The notes: generated by a model from the letters alone, not told the origin. 64,000 nt of DNA from Bacillus marasmi (GCF_902168435.1 NZ_LR656174.1:123831-187830); one strand, 5' to 3'; shown: positions 1 through 10,006, counted from the stretch's first letter. Numbers and translations are program-made.

Positions 1-322
1 ACGTATGACTGGAGCATCCCGACTGAGATAAAGAAAACACGTTGAACCCTTTAGGGTGAATCGATGTTGACTTATTGTAAGGAGGGATGTGAAGTCCACT
101 AGACGCTAGGCGCTGAAGCTAGACACTCATCTAAATTCTAAAAACTCAACTTTCTTATTAACTAAAAAATCAATATACCCATTTTATCGCAAATCATACA
201 GATTTTATACAGATAAAAATTACAAGTCAGCAACAGGATTAATTTCTACCTTTTATCCTGCATTGTATGTTGTAAAAAATATAAGTTGAAACCCCGTCAA
301 TTTATAAAACGAGTAGGAAATC
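1..322. repeat. Intergenic left edge with a probable dispersed repeat
   Basis: There is no credible gene here. The first ~135 bases carry a GC-richer stretch ending GACGCTAGGCGCTGAAGC then TAGACAC, unlike the AT-rich bases that follow (136-320). A shorter related string (GCGCTAGGC...CTAGACAC) occurs at about 22308-22332 between ribH and dapF. Two related copies in non-coding DNA suggest a dispersed intergenic repeat; this is inference, since only one full copy lies in the window. Confidence 0.35.
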
Positions 323-1498
323 CTAATCACTTTTCTTATTAATTCGATCATAGTCCTCAAGTGCAACTCTAGCTAATAATCCAATTGTCATATCATCCAT
401 TGGTGGATTATGCAGACCTGCTCTAACATCACGATAATAGCGCTGCAATGGACTTTTTAACGAAAGGCTTTGGGCACCGACAATCCGCATAGCTAAATCG
501 ACGACTTTTATTGCATTGTTAGTAACAGAATGTTTAACTGCACTTAATTCCACTTGCATGTTCAATCTGTCCTCTGGAAAGCTTTCATCCCATTTACGAG
601 CAACACTATATAGGAAATGTCGTGATTGAATAAGCAATAGCTCTAATTCACCCAATTTTTGTTGGACATTAGGCAACTCACTAATCGTGCCACTAATGCT
701 CGAAGGTGAATAATGTTTTGCAAAATTAATGGCCTCATTTCGAGCTGCCTGGGCAATACCTAAATAACATGCCGGGATATGGAGCAGCCAACCCCCTGCT
801 TGTTTTTTACCAGGAATCATCCTTTCCACAAGAGCATCATCATCAATATCTACATCCTTTAGAACCAAATCATGACTGGCAGTGCCCTTCATTGCAATAC
901 TATCCCAAGTTTCTTCAATTTCTAACCCTTTGCTATTTCTTGGAATTAGAAAATTCCCTGTAGTGCCATCTTCCAAGGAAGCACTCACTAAAAAATAGTC
1001 AAGAACTGGTGCCATCGTTGTAAAGGTTTTCCGCCCATTAACGACCCACTTCCCATTTTGTTCATGAGCAATTGTTGCCGGTTTACCGCCTCGAGTAGGA
1101 CTTCCCGTTTGTTTTTCAGTTGCTGCGCTATTTATTAAGGCACCAGCCATCACCTGTTCGCATAATTTTCCGAACGTAGTGGGTTGCCAATTATTTTTCT
1201 CTGAAAGATTTTTTATAATGCCGATATGCCATCCAATGCCTAGGGCAGTTGCGCCATCACCCTCTGCGATTATTTCCTGAAGCATGACCATTTCCAATAG
1301 CGAGATTTCCATCCCACCAAAAGCTTTTGGTACGGTTAATGCCGTATAGCCAGTATCCTTAAGCTCTTTTATGTTTTCAAAAGGAAAAAGTCCTTCTTCA
1401 TCAATCTTTGCTGCCCTTAATCGGAACGATTCCTTTAGTTTGTTCATTAATTCAATCCGTTCCTGTCGAGATTGTAACTGTTGAAACATCAGTGACAC
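323..1498 (-). CDS. Acyl-CoA dehydrogenase family flavoprotein (YdbM-like)
   Basis: Probable FAD-dependent acyl-CoA dehydrogenase or oxidoreductase of about 391 residues. The central beta-domain shows the family pattern around NGRKTFTTMAP and the flavin-contacting TEKQTGSP segment. The C-terminal helical domain ends with a region resembling the IVGAQS...RYYRDVRAG signature of the family. The reading frame opens at a TTG (1516), but AGGGGAG lies just inside that extension and is well spaced from the GTG at 1498, which I chose; an ATG three codons later is possible. The substrate cannot be told. It is monocistronic as far as visible. It resembles B. subtilis YdbM in length and opening sequence, from memory only. 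Confidence 0.8.
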   Translation of the reverse strand: MSLMFQQLQSRQERIELMNKLKESFRLRAAKIDEEGLFPFENIKELKDTGYTALTVPKAFGGMEISLLEMVMLQEIIAEGDGATALGIGWHIGIIKNLSEKNNWQPTTFGKLCEQVMAGALINSAATEKQTGSPTRGGKPATIAHEQNGKWVVNGRKTFTTMAPVLDYFLVSASLEDGTTGNFLIPRNSKGLEIEETWDSIAMKGTASHDLVLKDVDIDDDALVERMIPGKKQAGGWLLHIPACYLGIAQAARNEAINFAKHYSPSSISGTISELPNVQQKLGELELLLIQSRHFLYSVARKWDESFPEDRLNMQVELSAVKHSVTNNAIKVVDLAMRIVGAQSLSLKSPLQRYYRDVRAGLHNPPMDDMTIGLLARVALEDYDRINKKSD

Positions 1499-1612
1499 GA
1501 CAACGTCTCCCCTCAAATGAAAGCTTTTATTATATTATTAGGTAAATGGAATATACTTTCAAGAATTATAGCCACTATACTGTTCAGAAGTATACAAAAT
1601 TTCCCACAGCAT

Positions 1613-1640
1613 AAAAAAACAGCTGCTTTTTGACAGCTGT
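1613..1640 (-). terminator. Rho-independent terminator
   Basis: Inverted repeat ACAGCTG/CAGCTGT with an 8-nt loop, followed on the minus strand by seven T residues. It ends the gene at 1640-2221. Confidence 0.8.
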
Positions 1641-2221
1641 TAAAGTAGAGTCATTCCAGTTAATTTCGTTAAACTTTTACAAAATCTTTTCCAATCTTCT
1701 GGATAACATTCCAACCCTTCACTTTCATATACCCTACCTTGAGTAACAAGTTTAACAGACCAATAAACACCGTCAAGCACCATTGCTTCTTTTTGATAAT
1801 CCGCATCCCACTGCCATGGCTTAATTCTATATAGTTCTTTTTTAAACGTTTCAACATCGCCTATTACTTGAGATTGAGTTCGACGTTCGTTCACATTCAC
1901 ATTTTGATCCAAATTCCATTCAAAAAAGACAAAGCGATTTTTTCCAAAGTCTACTTTGATGGTTATTGCTGGTTCAACCACACCACCAATATGGACGTGC
2001 AAATACTGAACATCCTTTTCTGGATCAATATACACTAAGTCGTTTTGTACTTTAAATAATTCCTTTTTTCTAGTAATAGCAGATTTTACTTGTGAAGGCT
2101 GAACAATTTTTTCCTGTTCCTCTAAATGGCTTGTTTGCTGATTCATTTCCTGGCAGATGGAAGGAATCGACGTTGGTCCATTTTTCTTTAAAATGTCCAG
2201 GATCATTTCATATATATACAT
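1640..2221 (-). CDS. Hypothetical protein with a winged-helix-like N-terminus
   Basis: A 193-residue soluble protein that I cannot assign to a named gene. The first ~75 residues (YEMILDILKKNGPTSIP...QVKSAITRKKELF...DLVYID) fit the helix-turn-helix plus wing pattern of HARE-HTH-type domains, such as the N-terminus of RNA polymerase delta. The remainder is rich in aromatic residues and unrecognised. The frame extends upstream to a GTG at 2239, but GGGGGAA sits 10 nt before the ATG at 2221, so that start is preferred. It stands alone between two spacers. A nucleic-acid-binding role is inference from the fold pattern only. Confidence 0.6.
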   Translation of the reverse strand: MYIYEMILDILKKNGPTSIPSICQEMNQQTSHLEEQEKIVQPSQVKSAITRKKELFKVQNDLVYIDPEKDVQYLHVHIGGVVEPAITIKVDFGKNRFVFFEWNLDQNVNVNERRTQSQVIGDVETFKKELYRIKPWQWDADYQKEAMVLDGVYWSVKLVTQGRVYESEGLECYPEDWKRFCKSLTKLTGMTLL

Positions 2222-2239
2222 GATGACCATTTCCCCCAC

Positions 2240-2886
2240 TTTTTATTTTCCAAACTTTATTCTTGTTGTACATTTGTTAATGTTTGCGATTTGGATTGAT
2301 GTTTTATAAAGTCATTATACTGCTAATCAAGCTTTCTATCTGTAACAAAATGCACGAATCTACTTATTATTCGTGCCATTTTATTTGAAAAAAAAGAAAA
2401 TTTTTCAAACGCTGATAGATTCAACAATATTATAAAATAATCTTTACAAAAAGGAAATCTAGATTGTATTCTTTTGTCAATATTACAAACGTTTTGTCTC
2501 ATTATGCGCTTTCCCAAGAAATATTTCTCAGTTGTCAAACCAATCTTTTTCGTTTATTAAAAAAACCGGATGATTTTAATAGAAGACTATTATTGAATTT
2601 CATGTATGTAAGAAATAAGCGGAGAATTTCCCGTTATTGTGCGTAAGGGGAGCTAAATGAGCTGAAATAAGAGGAGAATTTCCGCTTAACTACTCTCACA
2701 AAGACAATATCCAGTGATCTTTATGAAATAAGCGGAAAAACGCCCTTTATTCTTAACGAAATATGGGCATTTCCCAAAATAAGCGGAATTCTTCCGCTTA
2801 TTTTCAAACACAAGGAAATCAACATTCAGGTTAACAGACCCACATGCCAAAAATTTTACACATCAATGTAATCCACGGTTATTCAA
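2240..2886. repeat. Spacer with four degenerate ATAAGCGG palindromes
   Basis: No gene with a ribosome site is seen in this AT-rich spacer. Four copies of a degenerate palindrome built on AATAAGCGGA...TCCGCTTATT lie at about 2614-2638, 2663-2690, 2724-2755 and 2776-2804. The last is nearly perfect (AATAAGCGGAATTC then TTCCGCTTATT). They are not followed by T-runs that would make all of them terminators. This looks like a clustered intergenic repeat family of Bacillaceae type. Confidence 0.6.
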
Positions 2887-2948
2887 AAAAAAAATCGAAC
2901 CATTAGGAAATTCAAAGTTAGAATTTCGCATGATAGTTCGGTTTTTTT
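2887..2948 (-). terminator. trp operon terminator
   Basis: On the minus strand a stem ACCGAAC/GTTCGAT (one G-U pair) encloses an inner perfect repeat GAAATTC/GAATTTC and is followed by nine T residues. It lies just downstream of trpA, the last gene of the operon. Confidence 0.8.
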
Positions 2949-2986
2949 GTTTAGCTGATATACTTATGTCCCAGAGTCCCTTATTT

Positions 2987-3766
2987 CTATGCTTTTACAG
3001 TTTTTGCTGATTGTATTAACGTTTCGATTCCTTTCAAATCATTTTGAGCAAACAAATCAACGATTTTGCTTCCAACAATTACGCCATCGCAATATTGACT
3101 TACTTCCTTCACGTGCTCCGGTGATGAAATCCCAAAACCAGCTAATACAGGAATTGGACTTAACTGTTTTACTGCCTGAAGGTACTGGCCTAATTGCTCA
3201 TCAAAGCCACTTCGTACCCCTGTAATACCTGTTACAGTAACAGCATATAAAAATCCTTTTCCTTTTTCTGCTATTTCCTTTAGTCTCTCGGTTGGACTTG
3301 TTAAGGTTACTAATCTAATTAATTCGATATTAACCTTTTCTAGCAATGGATCAATGATATCTTCTTCCTCAATTGGTAAATCAGGAATAATACAGCCATC
3401 AATACCCGCCTGTTGAGCAAGTCTCACAAACTCTTCCAATCCAAGGGCAATAATCGGGTTCATATATGTCATGAAAACCAATGGGATTCCAACCTGATTT
3501 CGCACAGAAGCAACCTCCGTCAACACATCCTTTAACGATGTTCCACGTTCTAACGCACGAATTCCTGCCTGTTGGATCGTCGGGCCATCAGCAACTGGAT
3601 CTGAGAAGGGTATGCCAATTTCAATGGCAGTGGCCCCACATTTCTCAAGAAATAAGATCCGTTGGGTTAATACGTCTAGTCCTCCATCTCCAGCCATGAT
3701 ATAAGGAACGAAGGCTTTTTCATTTTTATCTTTGAGCTTCTTAAAAGCTTGTTGAATTCGACTCAT
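2987..3766 (-). CDS. trpA: Tryptophan synthase alpha subunit
   Basis: TrpA splits indole-3-glycerol phosphate into indole and glyceraldehyde 3-phosphate and passes indole to TrpB through the alpha2-beta2 tunnel. It is 259 residues, a TIM barrel. The catalytic Glu49 is in [11 protein letters not shown] and Asp60 in VADGP. The glycine-rich phosphate-binding loops ([11 protein letters not shown] and [10 protein letters not shown]) are present. The ATG overlaps the trpB stop by four bases (ATGA), and GGGGGAG lies 7 nt upstream, so translation is coupled to trpB. It is the last gene of the operon and is followed by the terminator. Confidence 0.97.
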   Translation of the reverse strand: MSRIQQAFKKLKDKNEKAFVPYIMAGDGGLDVLTQRILFLEKCGATAIEIGIPFSDPVADGPTIQQAGIRALERGTSLKDVLTEVASVRNQVGIPLVFMTYMNPIIALGLEEFVRLAQQAGIDGCIIPDLPIEEEDIIDPLLEKVNIELIRLVTLTSPTERLKEIAEKGKGFLYAVTVTGITGVRSGFDEQLGQYLQAVKQLSPIPVLAGFGISSPEHVKEVSQYCDGVIVGSKIVDLFAQNDLKGIETLIQSAKTVKA

Positions 3767-4965
3767 TGTGTATCTCCCCCTAATCTTGCCCTTACGGTAT
3801 GAACATCTTTATCGCCCCGTCCTGACAGACAAATCACGATCGTTTCTGTAGATTTCATGGTTGGAGCTAGCTTTAAGGCATAAGCCACCGCATGAGAGCT
3901 CTCAAGGGCTGGTATAATCCCTTCATATTTAGATAGAACCTGAAGTGCTGTAAGTGCCTCTTCGTCAGTGATTGAGTTATATTGAACTCTACCAATATCC
4001 TTTAAATAGCTGTGTTCCGGTCCAACCCCTGGATAATCTAATCCAGCTGAAATCGAATGGGCTTCTTGGATTTGACCATTTTGATCCTGCAGTAAATACA
4101 TGAATGCTCCATGCAGCACTCCAGGTGTCCCTTTAGTAAGTGAGGCTGCATGACGATCCGTTTCAATTCCATGTCCCGCTGCTTCTACCCCATACAATTT
4201 TACATCTCCATCATTGATAAACGGATAGAACATGCCCATGGCATTGCTACCTCCACCAATACAAGCGACAACTGCATCAGGTAGTTTTCCTTCTTTCGAT
4301 TGATGTTGCTCTTTTGTTTCAGAGCCGATTACACTTTGGAAATCACGAACAATCATTGGGAAAGGGTGTGGACCTGTAACAGAACCTAAAATATAATGAG
4401 TATCTTCAACATGTGATACCCAGTAGCGGAGTGCCTCATTTACCGCATCTTTAAGTGTAGCACTTCCCGATTCAACACTTACTACCTTTGCCCCTAATAG
4501 CTCCATTCGAAAGACGTTTAATTGCTGGCGTTTAATATCTTCAGCACCCATAAAAACGATACATTCCAAATCTAATAACGCACAAGCAGTTGCGGTTGCC
4601 ACTCCATGCTGTCCAGCACCAGTCTCTGCGACAATTTTTCTTTTTCCCATTCTAACAGCAAGCAGCGCTTGACCAATCGCATTATTAATTTTGTGAGCGC
4701 CAGTATGATTTAGATCTTCTCGCTTTAAATAGATTTTTGCACCGTTGGCATATTTTGTTAAATTCTCCGCATAGTAAAGTGGTGTTTCTCGTCCAACGTA
4801 ATCTTTTAGTAAATATTGGAATTCCTCTTGGAATGATTTATCATTGATTGCTTTTTGATATTCAAGATTTAGCTCATTAATCGCTTTCATGAGTGTTTCA
4901 GGTATATATTTTCCACCATATTTACCATAATGGCCTTTTTCATCCGGTAGTGTATATGTAGCCAT
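3763..4965 (-). CDS. trpB: Tryptophan synthase beta subunit
   Basis: PLP enzyme that condenses indole with serine to give tryptophan. It is 400 residues from the ATG at 4965, which has AAGGAGA 8 nt upstream; the open frame reaches 24 bases further but without a site. Lys92 in HTGAHKINN is the PLP Schiff-base residue. The GGGSNAMGM phosphate loop and the C-terminal CLSGRGDKD segment are intact. It follows trpF after 16 bases and overlaps trpA. Length and motifs match the main TrpB1 type rather than TrpB2. Confidence 0.97.
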   Translation of the reverse strand: MATYTLPDEKGHYGKYGGKYIPETLMKAINELNLEYQKAINDKSFQEEFQYLLKDYVGRETPLYYAENLTKYANGAKIYLKREDLNHTGAHKINNAIGQALLAVRMGKRKIVAETGAGQHGVATATACALLDLECIVFMGAEDIKRQQLNVFRMELLGAKVVSVESGSATLKDAVNEALRYWVSHVEDTHYILGSVTGPHPFPMIVRDFQSVIGSETKEQHQSKEGKLPDAVVACIGGGSNAMGMFYPFINDGDVKLYGVEAAGHGIETDRHAASLTKGTPGVLHGAFMYLLQDQNGQIQEAHSISAGLDYPGVGPEHSYLKDIGRVQYNSITDEEALTALQVLSKYEGIIPALESSHAVAYALKLAPTMKSTETIVICLSGRGDKDVHTVRARLGGDTQ

Positions 4966-4981
4966 GACTAGATTCTCCTTT

Positions 4982-5593
4982 TTAATCATTATTTTTCTTT
5001 GCTTTTTGAATAAATGCTTTTATTTTATGGGTGTCTTTTTTTCCGTCTGTTTCGACACCTGAGCTTACATCCACCATTTCAGGTTTGGCGATTTCGATTG
5101 CATTAGCAACATTGTCAATATTTAATCCGCCCGCAAGAATGATGCGCTTATTTGGTAGTGTGTTACTGGATAACAGTTCCCAATTAAATGTGATTCCGTT
5201 CCCCCCTCGGTATTTGCCTGAAGGACTATCAAGTAAAAACCATTGATTAGGATAGTCTTCGATTTGTTCTAGATCTTGTTGACACCCGATGCTAAAAGCT
5301 TTAATAACTGGAACAGAAAAATCTTTGCAAAATTCAGGTGTTTCATCCCCGTGGAGCTGAATCATCGTCAATTTTGCCTCTTCAATAATTTCTTGAATCC
5401 TGTCACTTGTTTCATTTACAAAAACGCCAATTTTCTCCACGTAAGCCGGAAGCTGCTCTGCGATTAATCCTGCTGATGCTGGTGAGATTTTCCGTTTACT
5501 TTCCGCAAAAACAAAACCAATCGCATCGGCGCCAAAAGCAACTGCCTGTAATGCAGTTTCCACATCAGTAATTCCACAAATCTTTACTTTCAT
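4982..5593 (-). CDS. trpF: Phosphoribosylanthranilate isomerase
   Basis: Converts N-(5-phosphoribosyl)anthranilate to the enol carboxyphenylamino ribulose phosphate. It is a 203-residue TIM barrel. The catalytic Cys7 is in the N-terminal KVKICGIT, and the catalytic Asp and phosphate-binding segment are seen in ILAGGLN and VDVSSGVET. It starts four bases after the trpC stop. The ribosome site is weak, consistent with translational coupling to trpC. Confidence 0.95.
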   Translation of the reverse strand: MKVKICGITDVETALQAVAFGADAIGFVFAESKRKISPASAGLIAEQLPAYVEKIGVFVNETSDRIQEIIEEAKLTMIQLHGDETPEFCKDFSVPVIKAFSIGCQQDLEQIEDYPNQWFLLDSPSGKYRGGNGITFNWELLSSNTLPNKRIILAGGLNIDNVANAIEIAKPEMVDVSSGVETDGKKDTHKIKAFIQKAKKNND

Positions 5594-5597
5594 CTTT

Positions 5598-6377
5598 TTA
5601 TACCGTCCGAACCGGAAGCTTTAGCTGTTTAAAAGTTTCCTTTAGGTCTTGCGCAGTCATAAACGTTTCTCCAACTAAAATTCCTCTTGCTCCAGCATTT
5701 TGGACCCGAACAACATCTTCTACTGACTTAATACCGCTCTCACTAATTAAGGAAGCACCTGATTGTAGAACAAGTGGTGCTAAACGTTCTGTTGTCGCGA
5801 GGTCCACTTCGAAGGTTTTTAAATTACGATTATTAATCCCAATCAAGCTGGCCTTTGCACTATTAGCCTTCTGAAAATCTTCCTCATCGTGGATTTCTAC
5901 CAGTACTTCTAATTGTTTTTCGCTTGCATACTGATAGAGCTCAATTAACTTTGACTGTTCCATCGCTGCTGCGATTAATAACACTATATCAGCGCCTGCT
6001 TTATGGGCGGTATCAATTTGAATTTGGTCAATAATAAAATCTTTACAAAGGATGGGCAGGTCGACTACTGTACGGACGGCTTGTAAATCAGCAAATGAAC
6101 CTTTAAAAAAACTAGTGTCAGTTAACACTGAGATGGCATCTGCACCAAATTGTTCATACTGCACAGCCTGTTCTTGTGGATTTAAGTCTGGATTAATATC
6201 ACCCTTTGATGGAGATGCACGTTTAAATTCTGCAATAATTTTCATTTCATTTGCTTCTCGAATTTTTTCGATGAAGGAACGCTTTTTGCGAGAAGCTACT
6301 TCAGCAAGCTGTAAATTTGCTAATCCATCTAACTCCGTTTTCTTTACGTCAATAATTTTATCTAAAATCGTTCCCAT
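5598..6377 (-). CDS. trpC: Indole-3-glycerol phosphate synthase
   Basis: Closes the indole ring from carboxyphenylamino deoxyribulose phosphate with loss of CO2. It is 259 residues. The N-terminal IIAEFKRASPSKGDI segment carries a catalytic Lys (residue 52), LCKDFII carries the catalytic acid Lys, and NNRNLKTFEVD plus SESGI complete the family pattern. GAGGTG sits 6 nt before the ATG, and trpD ends one base upstream. Confidence 0.96.
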   Translation of the reverse strand: MGTILDKIIDVKKTELDGLANLQLAEVASRKKRSFIEKIREANEMKIIAEFKRASPSKGDINPDLNPQEQAVQYEQFGADAISVLTDTSFFKGSFADLQAVRTVVDLPILCKDFIIDQIQIDTAHKAGADIVLLIAAAMEQSKLIELYQYASEKQLEVLVEIHDEEDFQKANSAKASLIGINNRNLKTFEVDLATTERLAPLVLQSGASLISESGIKSVEDVVRVQNAGARGILVGETFMTAQDLKETFKQLKLPVRTV

Positions 6378-7403
6378 TTATATCACCTCTTGTTGATACC
6401 GCTTGCTGAGCTCGATTAATTGCTCGAGCTTATTTAATGCTGCACCGGAATCAATACTTTCTTTTGCTAGTTCAATACCTTGTTCTATCGAATCTGCTTT
6501 CATCGCCGTGTAGATACCTAGACCAGCGTTTAATAACACTGTATCACGTCTTGCCCCATGTTCTCCATTTAATATACTTCTGAGTATTTCGGCATTTTCT
6601 TTTGCATCGCCACCAACAATATCTTTATTAGTATAAGTGCCTAATCCTACTTCTTCTGGAAGAAGGATTTTCGTAGTGATTGTACCTTGGTCGACAATAA
6701 CTAAATGGTTTTCACCTTGCAAGGATGCTTCATCCATATGACCAGCACCATTTAATACAATTGCACGCTTACGCCCCAGTCTTAACAACACCTCTGCAAA
6801 CATTTGTAACAAATCACGACGATAGATACCTAATAATTGATAGTCGAGGTTTACCGGATTTGTTAACGGACCAATCAAATTAAAGATCGTAGGAATACGC
6901 AAATCTTTACGAACCTTCATGATTCTTTTCACTTTTGGATGAACGAACGGAGCAAATAAGAAAGTAATTCCTGCTCGCTCTAAAATTTCTTCAGATGCTT
7001 CTTTCGGTAAATTAAAGTTTACACCAAGATTTTCTAGTACATCTGCACTTCCAGTTTTACTTGAAATACTACGATTACCGTGCTTTGCTACGGTTAATCC
7101 TGCTCCAGCCATAACAAAAGCTGAAGTCGTGCTAATGTTAAAGCTCTTCGATCCATCGCCACCTGTACCACAGTTATCAATGACATTTGAAATCTCATCC
7201 GTAAAAGACATCGCAAATCGACGCATTACCTTCACAAGTCCAAGGATTTCATCAACTGTTTCTCCTTTCATCTTTAATCCAATTAAAAAGGCAGCCATTT
7301 CACTATCAGAAATTTCTTCAGAAAATAATTGTGTTACAGCACTCTCCATTTCAGCTTCAGTTAATGAGCGTTGCTCAGATAATTGTTCAAGATAAGATTT
7401 CAT
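6378..7403 (-). CDS. trpD: Anthranilate phosphoribosyltransferase
   Basis: Transfers phosphoribosyl from PRPP to anthranilate. It is 341 residues. The glycine-rich PRPP loop CGTGGDGSKSFNIST begins near residue 78, and the KHGNRSISSKTGSADVLE segment binds PRPP and metal. The ATG has GAGGAG 8 nt upstream and lies inside the end of trpG (17-base overlap). There is no fusion with trpG, unlike the enterobacterial TrpGD protein. Confidence 0.96.
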   Translation of the reverse strand: MKSYLEQLSEQRSLTEAEMESAVTQLFSEEISDSEMAAFLIGLKMKGETVDEILGLVKVMRRFAMSFTDEISNVIDNCGTGGDGSKSFNISTTSAFVMAGAGLTVAKHGNRSISSKTGSADVLENLGVNFNLPKEASEEILERAGITFLFAPFVHPKVKRIMKVRKDLRIPTIFNLIGPLTNPVNLDYQLLGIYRRDLLQMFAEVLLRLGRKRAIVLNGAGHMDEASLQGENHLVIVDQGTITTKILLPEEVGLGTYTNKDIVGGDAKENAEILRSILNGEHGARRDTVLLNAGLGIYTAMKADSIEQGIELAKESIDSGAALNKLEQLIELSKRYQQEVI

Positions 7404-7989
7404 GTGTTTTATTCTCCTCTCTAATTTGCTCCAGGAAGTTTTTCAGCATTTGTTTACCATCTATTGTACCAACAGACTCAGGATGAAATTGCAGTCCGAC
7501 GGTTGGGTATTGATTATGTTTAATGGCCATAATTTCTTGATCACAAGTTGCACTACCTAAAACTGTAAATTCCTCAGGCAATGTACTTGGATTTATGACT
7601 AATGAGTGATATCGCATTACCTCAAGATGCTGAGGTAAATTGACAAAAATATCCGAACAGGTATGCGCTATTTTTGATGTCTTCCCGTGCATGATGTTTT
7701 GGGCTCTCTCAATTTTAGCCCCAAACGCATGACCAATCGCCTGGTGTCCAAGGCAAATGCCTAGTATTGGGGTACTTTTATGGAATTCTTTTATAACTTC
7801 AACACAGATTCCAGCATTTTCTGGACGACCAGGCCCTGGTGATAAAATAATAGCCTCGGGCGTTAACTGGTAAATTTCTTCAATTGAGATTTGATTATTT
7901 CTTCTGACTAGAATCTCTTCGCCAAGCTCTCCAAAATATTGATATAAGTTATAAGTAAACGAATCGTAGTTATCAATTAATAAAATCAT
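7387..7989 (-). CDS. trpG: Anthranilate synthase glutamine amidotransferase subunit
   Basis: Class I glutamine amidotransferase that supplies ammonia to TrpE. It is 200 residues, with nucleophile Cys79 in LGICLGHQAIG and the His/Glu pair in LQFHPES near residue 167. It overlaps the end of trpE by 17 bases and has GGAGG upstream. In B. subtilis the equivalent gene sits in the folate operon and serves both pathways. Here it is inside trp, so a separate pabA may exist elsewhere, or this copy may also serve PabB. Confidence 0.95.
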   Translation of the reverse strand: MILLIDNYDSFTYNLYQYFGELGEEILVRRNNQISIEEIYQLTPEAIILSPGPGRPENAGICVEVIKEFHKSTPILGICLGHQAIGHAFGAKIERAQNIMHGKTSKIAHTCSDIFVNLPQHLEVMRYHSLVINPSTLPEEFTVLGSATCDQEIMAIKHNQYPTVGLQFHPESVGTIDGKQMLKNFLEQIREENKTHEILS

Positions 7990-9379
7990 TTGGATCCTCC
8001 AGGAATGTTTTTAATTTATGGATTGTTTCTTCGTACTCTTTCTCAGGGACTGAATCGTAGACGATCCCCGCACCTGCTTGAATATAAGCAGTGTTGTCCT
8101 TTATCACCATTGTTCGAATAGCAAGAGCGAAATCCATATTACCATTGACGGAAAAATAGCCTATAGCTCCGGAATAAACTCCGCGTTTTTCTGTCTCCAA
8201 TTCATTAATAATTTCCATTGCACGTATTTTTGGTGCTCCAGAAACGGTGCCCGCTGGCAAGCAAGAAATAAGAGCGTCTGCTGCCTTATGGTTTTTTGAT
8301 AATTCACCACTAACCTCAGAAACGATATGCATAACATGCTTAAATTTTTCTAGTGCCATGTATTTATGGACATTTACAGAACCAAATTTGCAAATCTTTC
8401 CAAGATCGTTTCGACCAAGATCGACAAGCATCCGATGCTCTGCCAATTCCTTTTCATCCTGTATTAAACCCTTTGCAAGCAGGTCATCTTCCGCAGCCGT
8501 ATTGCCACGTGGTCTTGTTCCAGCAATTGGGTTCGTAGTAATCACTGATTGCTTTGCCTTTACAAGGCTTTCAGGTGATGAACCAGCAACAACATAGTCC
8601 TCAAAATCCAAGTAATACATATACGGTGATGGATTAGAAATTCTTAGTTTCCGATAAAAGGAAAACGGATCACCCTCAAAGCTTGCATGCATCCTTTGCG
8701 ATAAAACCACTTGAAAAATATCACCACTTGAAATATATTCCTTCGCTTTTTCAACATTCTCGATAAACTTTTCTTTAGTCGTCGTTGACTTAAAGCTAGA
8801 TAAACCTACTTCCTTTGGCTCTTCACTATGAAACTCTGCCAACAGTTCTTTTCGTCGCTTTTCATTATGTGAAACAAGCTTTCCTTTAGTTGTATCCTCT
8901 AAGATAGGTGAAGCTGCTAAATAGACTTTCTGTTCCAAATGATCATAGATAATGACTTGTTCATAAAACATCAGGTGTACATCTGGCATTTCTAAATCTT
9001 TTTCAGGAGTCGCACCTATGTTTTCATATTGCCGAATCGTATCGTAGCCGACGTAGCCTACCGCTCCACCAGCAAAGGGAAAGTTTCCTTCCTGCTCACC
9101 GTAATTTGGGATAAGCTCTTTTACGATATCAAGAGTTCTCCCATTCACAAGCTCTTCGCCTTTTTCCGTTATAAGGTGATTTTGATTCCCGTAGCCCTTT
9201 ACTTCTAAAATCGGATCTGCTCCAATGATTGAATATCTACCAGTATTTTCGTGTTTTAATGAACTTTCTAGAAGAAATTTTTTCCGCCCGCTAATTTTTT
9301 GAAAAATCGAAATCGGTGTCAACATGTCACCTTCCATTTGTTCAATGATGCTATTTATCGGATTTATTAATTTTTCCAT
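7973..9379 (-). CDS. trpE: Anthranilate synthase component I
   Basis: Makes anthranilate from chorismate with ammonia from TrpG, the committed step of tryptophan synthesis. It is 468 residues from the ATG at 9379, which has GGAGG 8 nt upstream; an upstream in-frame extension to 9403 lacks a site. The N-terminal LLES motif (near residue 33) of the tryptophan feedback site is present. The C-terminal chorismate-binding domain shows GDIFQVVLSQR, PIAGTRPRG, DLGRNDLG and PAGTVSGAPKIRAM. First gene of the operon, directly after two T-boxes. Confidence 0.96.
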   Translation of the reverse strand: MEKLINPINSIIEQMEGDMLTPISIFQKISGRKKFLLESSLKHENTGRYSIIGADPILEVKGYGNQNHLITEKGEELVNGRTLDIVKELIPNYGEQEGNFPFAGGAVGYVGYDTIRQYENIGATPEKDLEMPDVHLMFYEQVIIYDHLEQKVYLAASPILEDTTKGKLVSHNEKRRKELLAEFHSEEPKEVGLSSFKSTTTKEKFIENVEKAKEYISSGDIFQVVLSQRMHASFEGDPFSFYRKLRISNPSPYMYYLDFEDYVVAGSSPESLVKAKQSVITTNPIAGTRPRGNTAAEDDLLAKGLIQDEKELAEHRMLVDLGRNDLGKICKFGSVNVHKYMALEKFKHVMHIVSEVSGELSKNHKAADALISCLPAGTVSGAPKIRAMEIINELETEKRGVYSGAIGYFSVNGNMDFALAIRTMVIKDNTAYIQAGAGIVYDSVPEKEYEETIHKLKTFLEDPNDFIN

Positions 9380-9425
9380 TATGAATACCTCCAATTGATA
9401 CATGTTCCTTCAAAATTCCATAAAA

Positions 9426-9691
9426 AAATCCTCTATATACACAAGGATTAATTGTGTATATAGAGGACGATTGTTAACCGCGGTGCCACCTCGATTGGTT
9501 TTTGGAATTACCCATAACCCACTTTCGGCAATAAGCTTTTGGCTGTTTGCCTACATCATATAACGGTGATAACCGGATATCCTTACTACTTTTTCAGGAT
9601 TTCACTCGTAAGTCCATTCCACAAGATTACAGTACCGGCTCCCACCATCCCGGCTCTCTGAAACTGTAGGTTATTGTGTACTACTCTTACT
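9426..9691 (-). promoter_or_regulatory. Trp T-box riboswitch 2 (proximal to trpE)
   Basis: A complete T-box leader reads on the minus strand: AGAGTAGTA start of stem I, AGAGAGCCGG region, specifier loop GAATGGAC with codon UGG (9614-9616), the T-box sequence GGTGGCACCGCGG (about 9479-9491), and a strong terminator TCCTCTATATACACA/TGTGTATATAGAGGA followed by seven T. The UGG specifier marks it as responding to uncharged tRNA-Trp. It is the second of two in tandem, so readthrough into trpE must pass both terminators. Confidence 0.93.
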
Positions 9692-9721
9692 CATCGTATT
9701 AGCAATTATTTATCATAAATA

Positions 9722-9981
9722 CAAAAAGGGTCTCCCTCCTAAAAAAAGGACGAGAAACCCGTGGTGCCACCTTCATTAGCTAAAAAATTTAGCTCACTTA
9801 AAAGTATCAAAGCGTATGCTTGAATACCCGTCTCTTATAACGATGAGACCCTTCGCCAAAGCCTACTTTCCCGTTCGGGTTCAGTTTGGAGGCTCGAAAG
9901 TCCATTCACATAAATTTCCACACTGGTTCGCACCGACCACCAGCTCTCTTAAGTTTCCATTTACGCTACTACTCTTTGTCA
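9722..9981 (-). promoter_or_regulatory. Trp T-box riboswitch 1 (promoter-proximal)
   Basis: First T-box of the leader: AGAGTAGTAGCG start, AGAGAGCTGG and GGTGCGAACCAG elements of stem I, specifier loop GAATGGAC with UGG (9902-9904), the T-box AAGGTGGCACCACGG, then a terminator built on GGGTTTCTCGTCCT/AGGAGGGAGACCC followed by TTTTT. It shares the specifier with the second T-box but differs in stem sequences, so it is a diverged duplicate rather than a recent copy. Confidence 0.93.
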
Positions 9982-10006
9982 ACGCCAATTTATTGTGTTG
10001 TTAATT

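Noticed and set aside
2464-2646. 60-residue open frame in the spacer before trpA
   Set aside because: No ribosome site, runs into the palindromic repeat cluster, and its composition is that of random AT-rich DNA.
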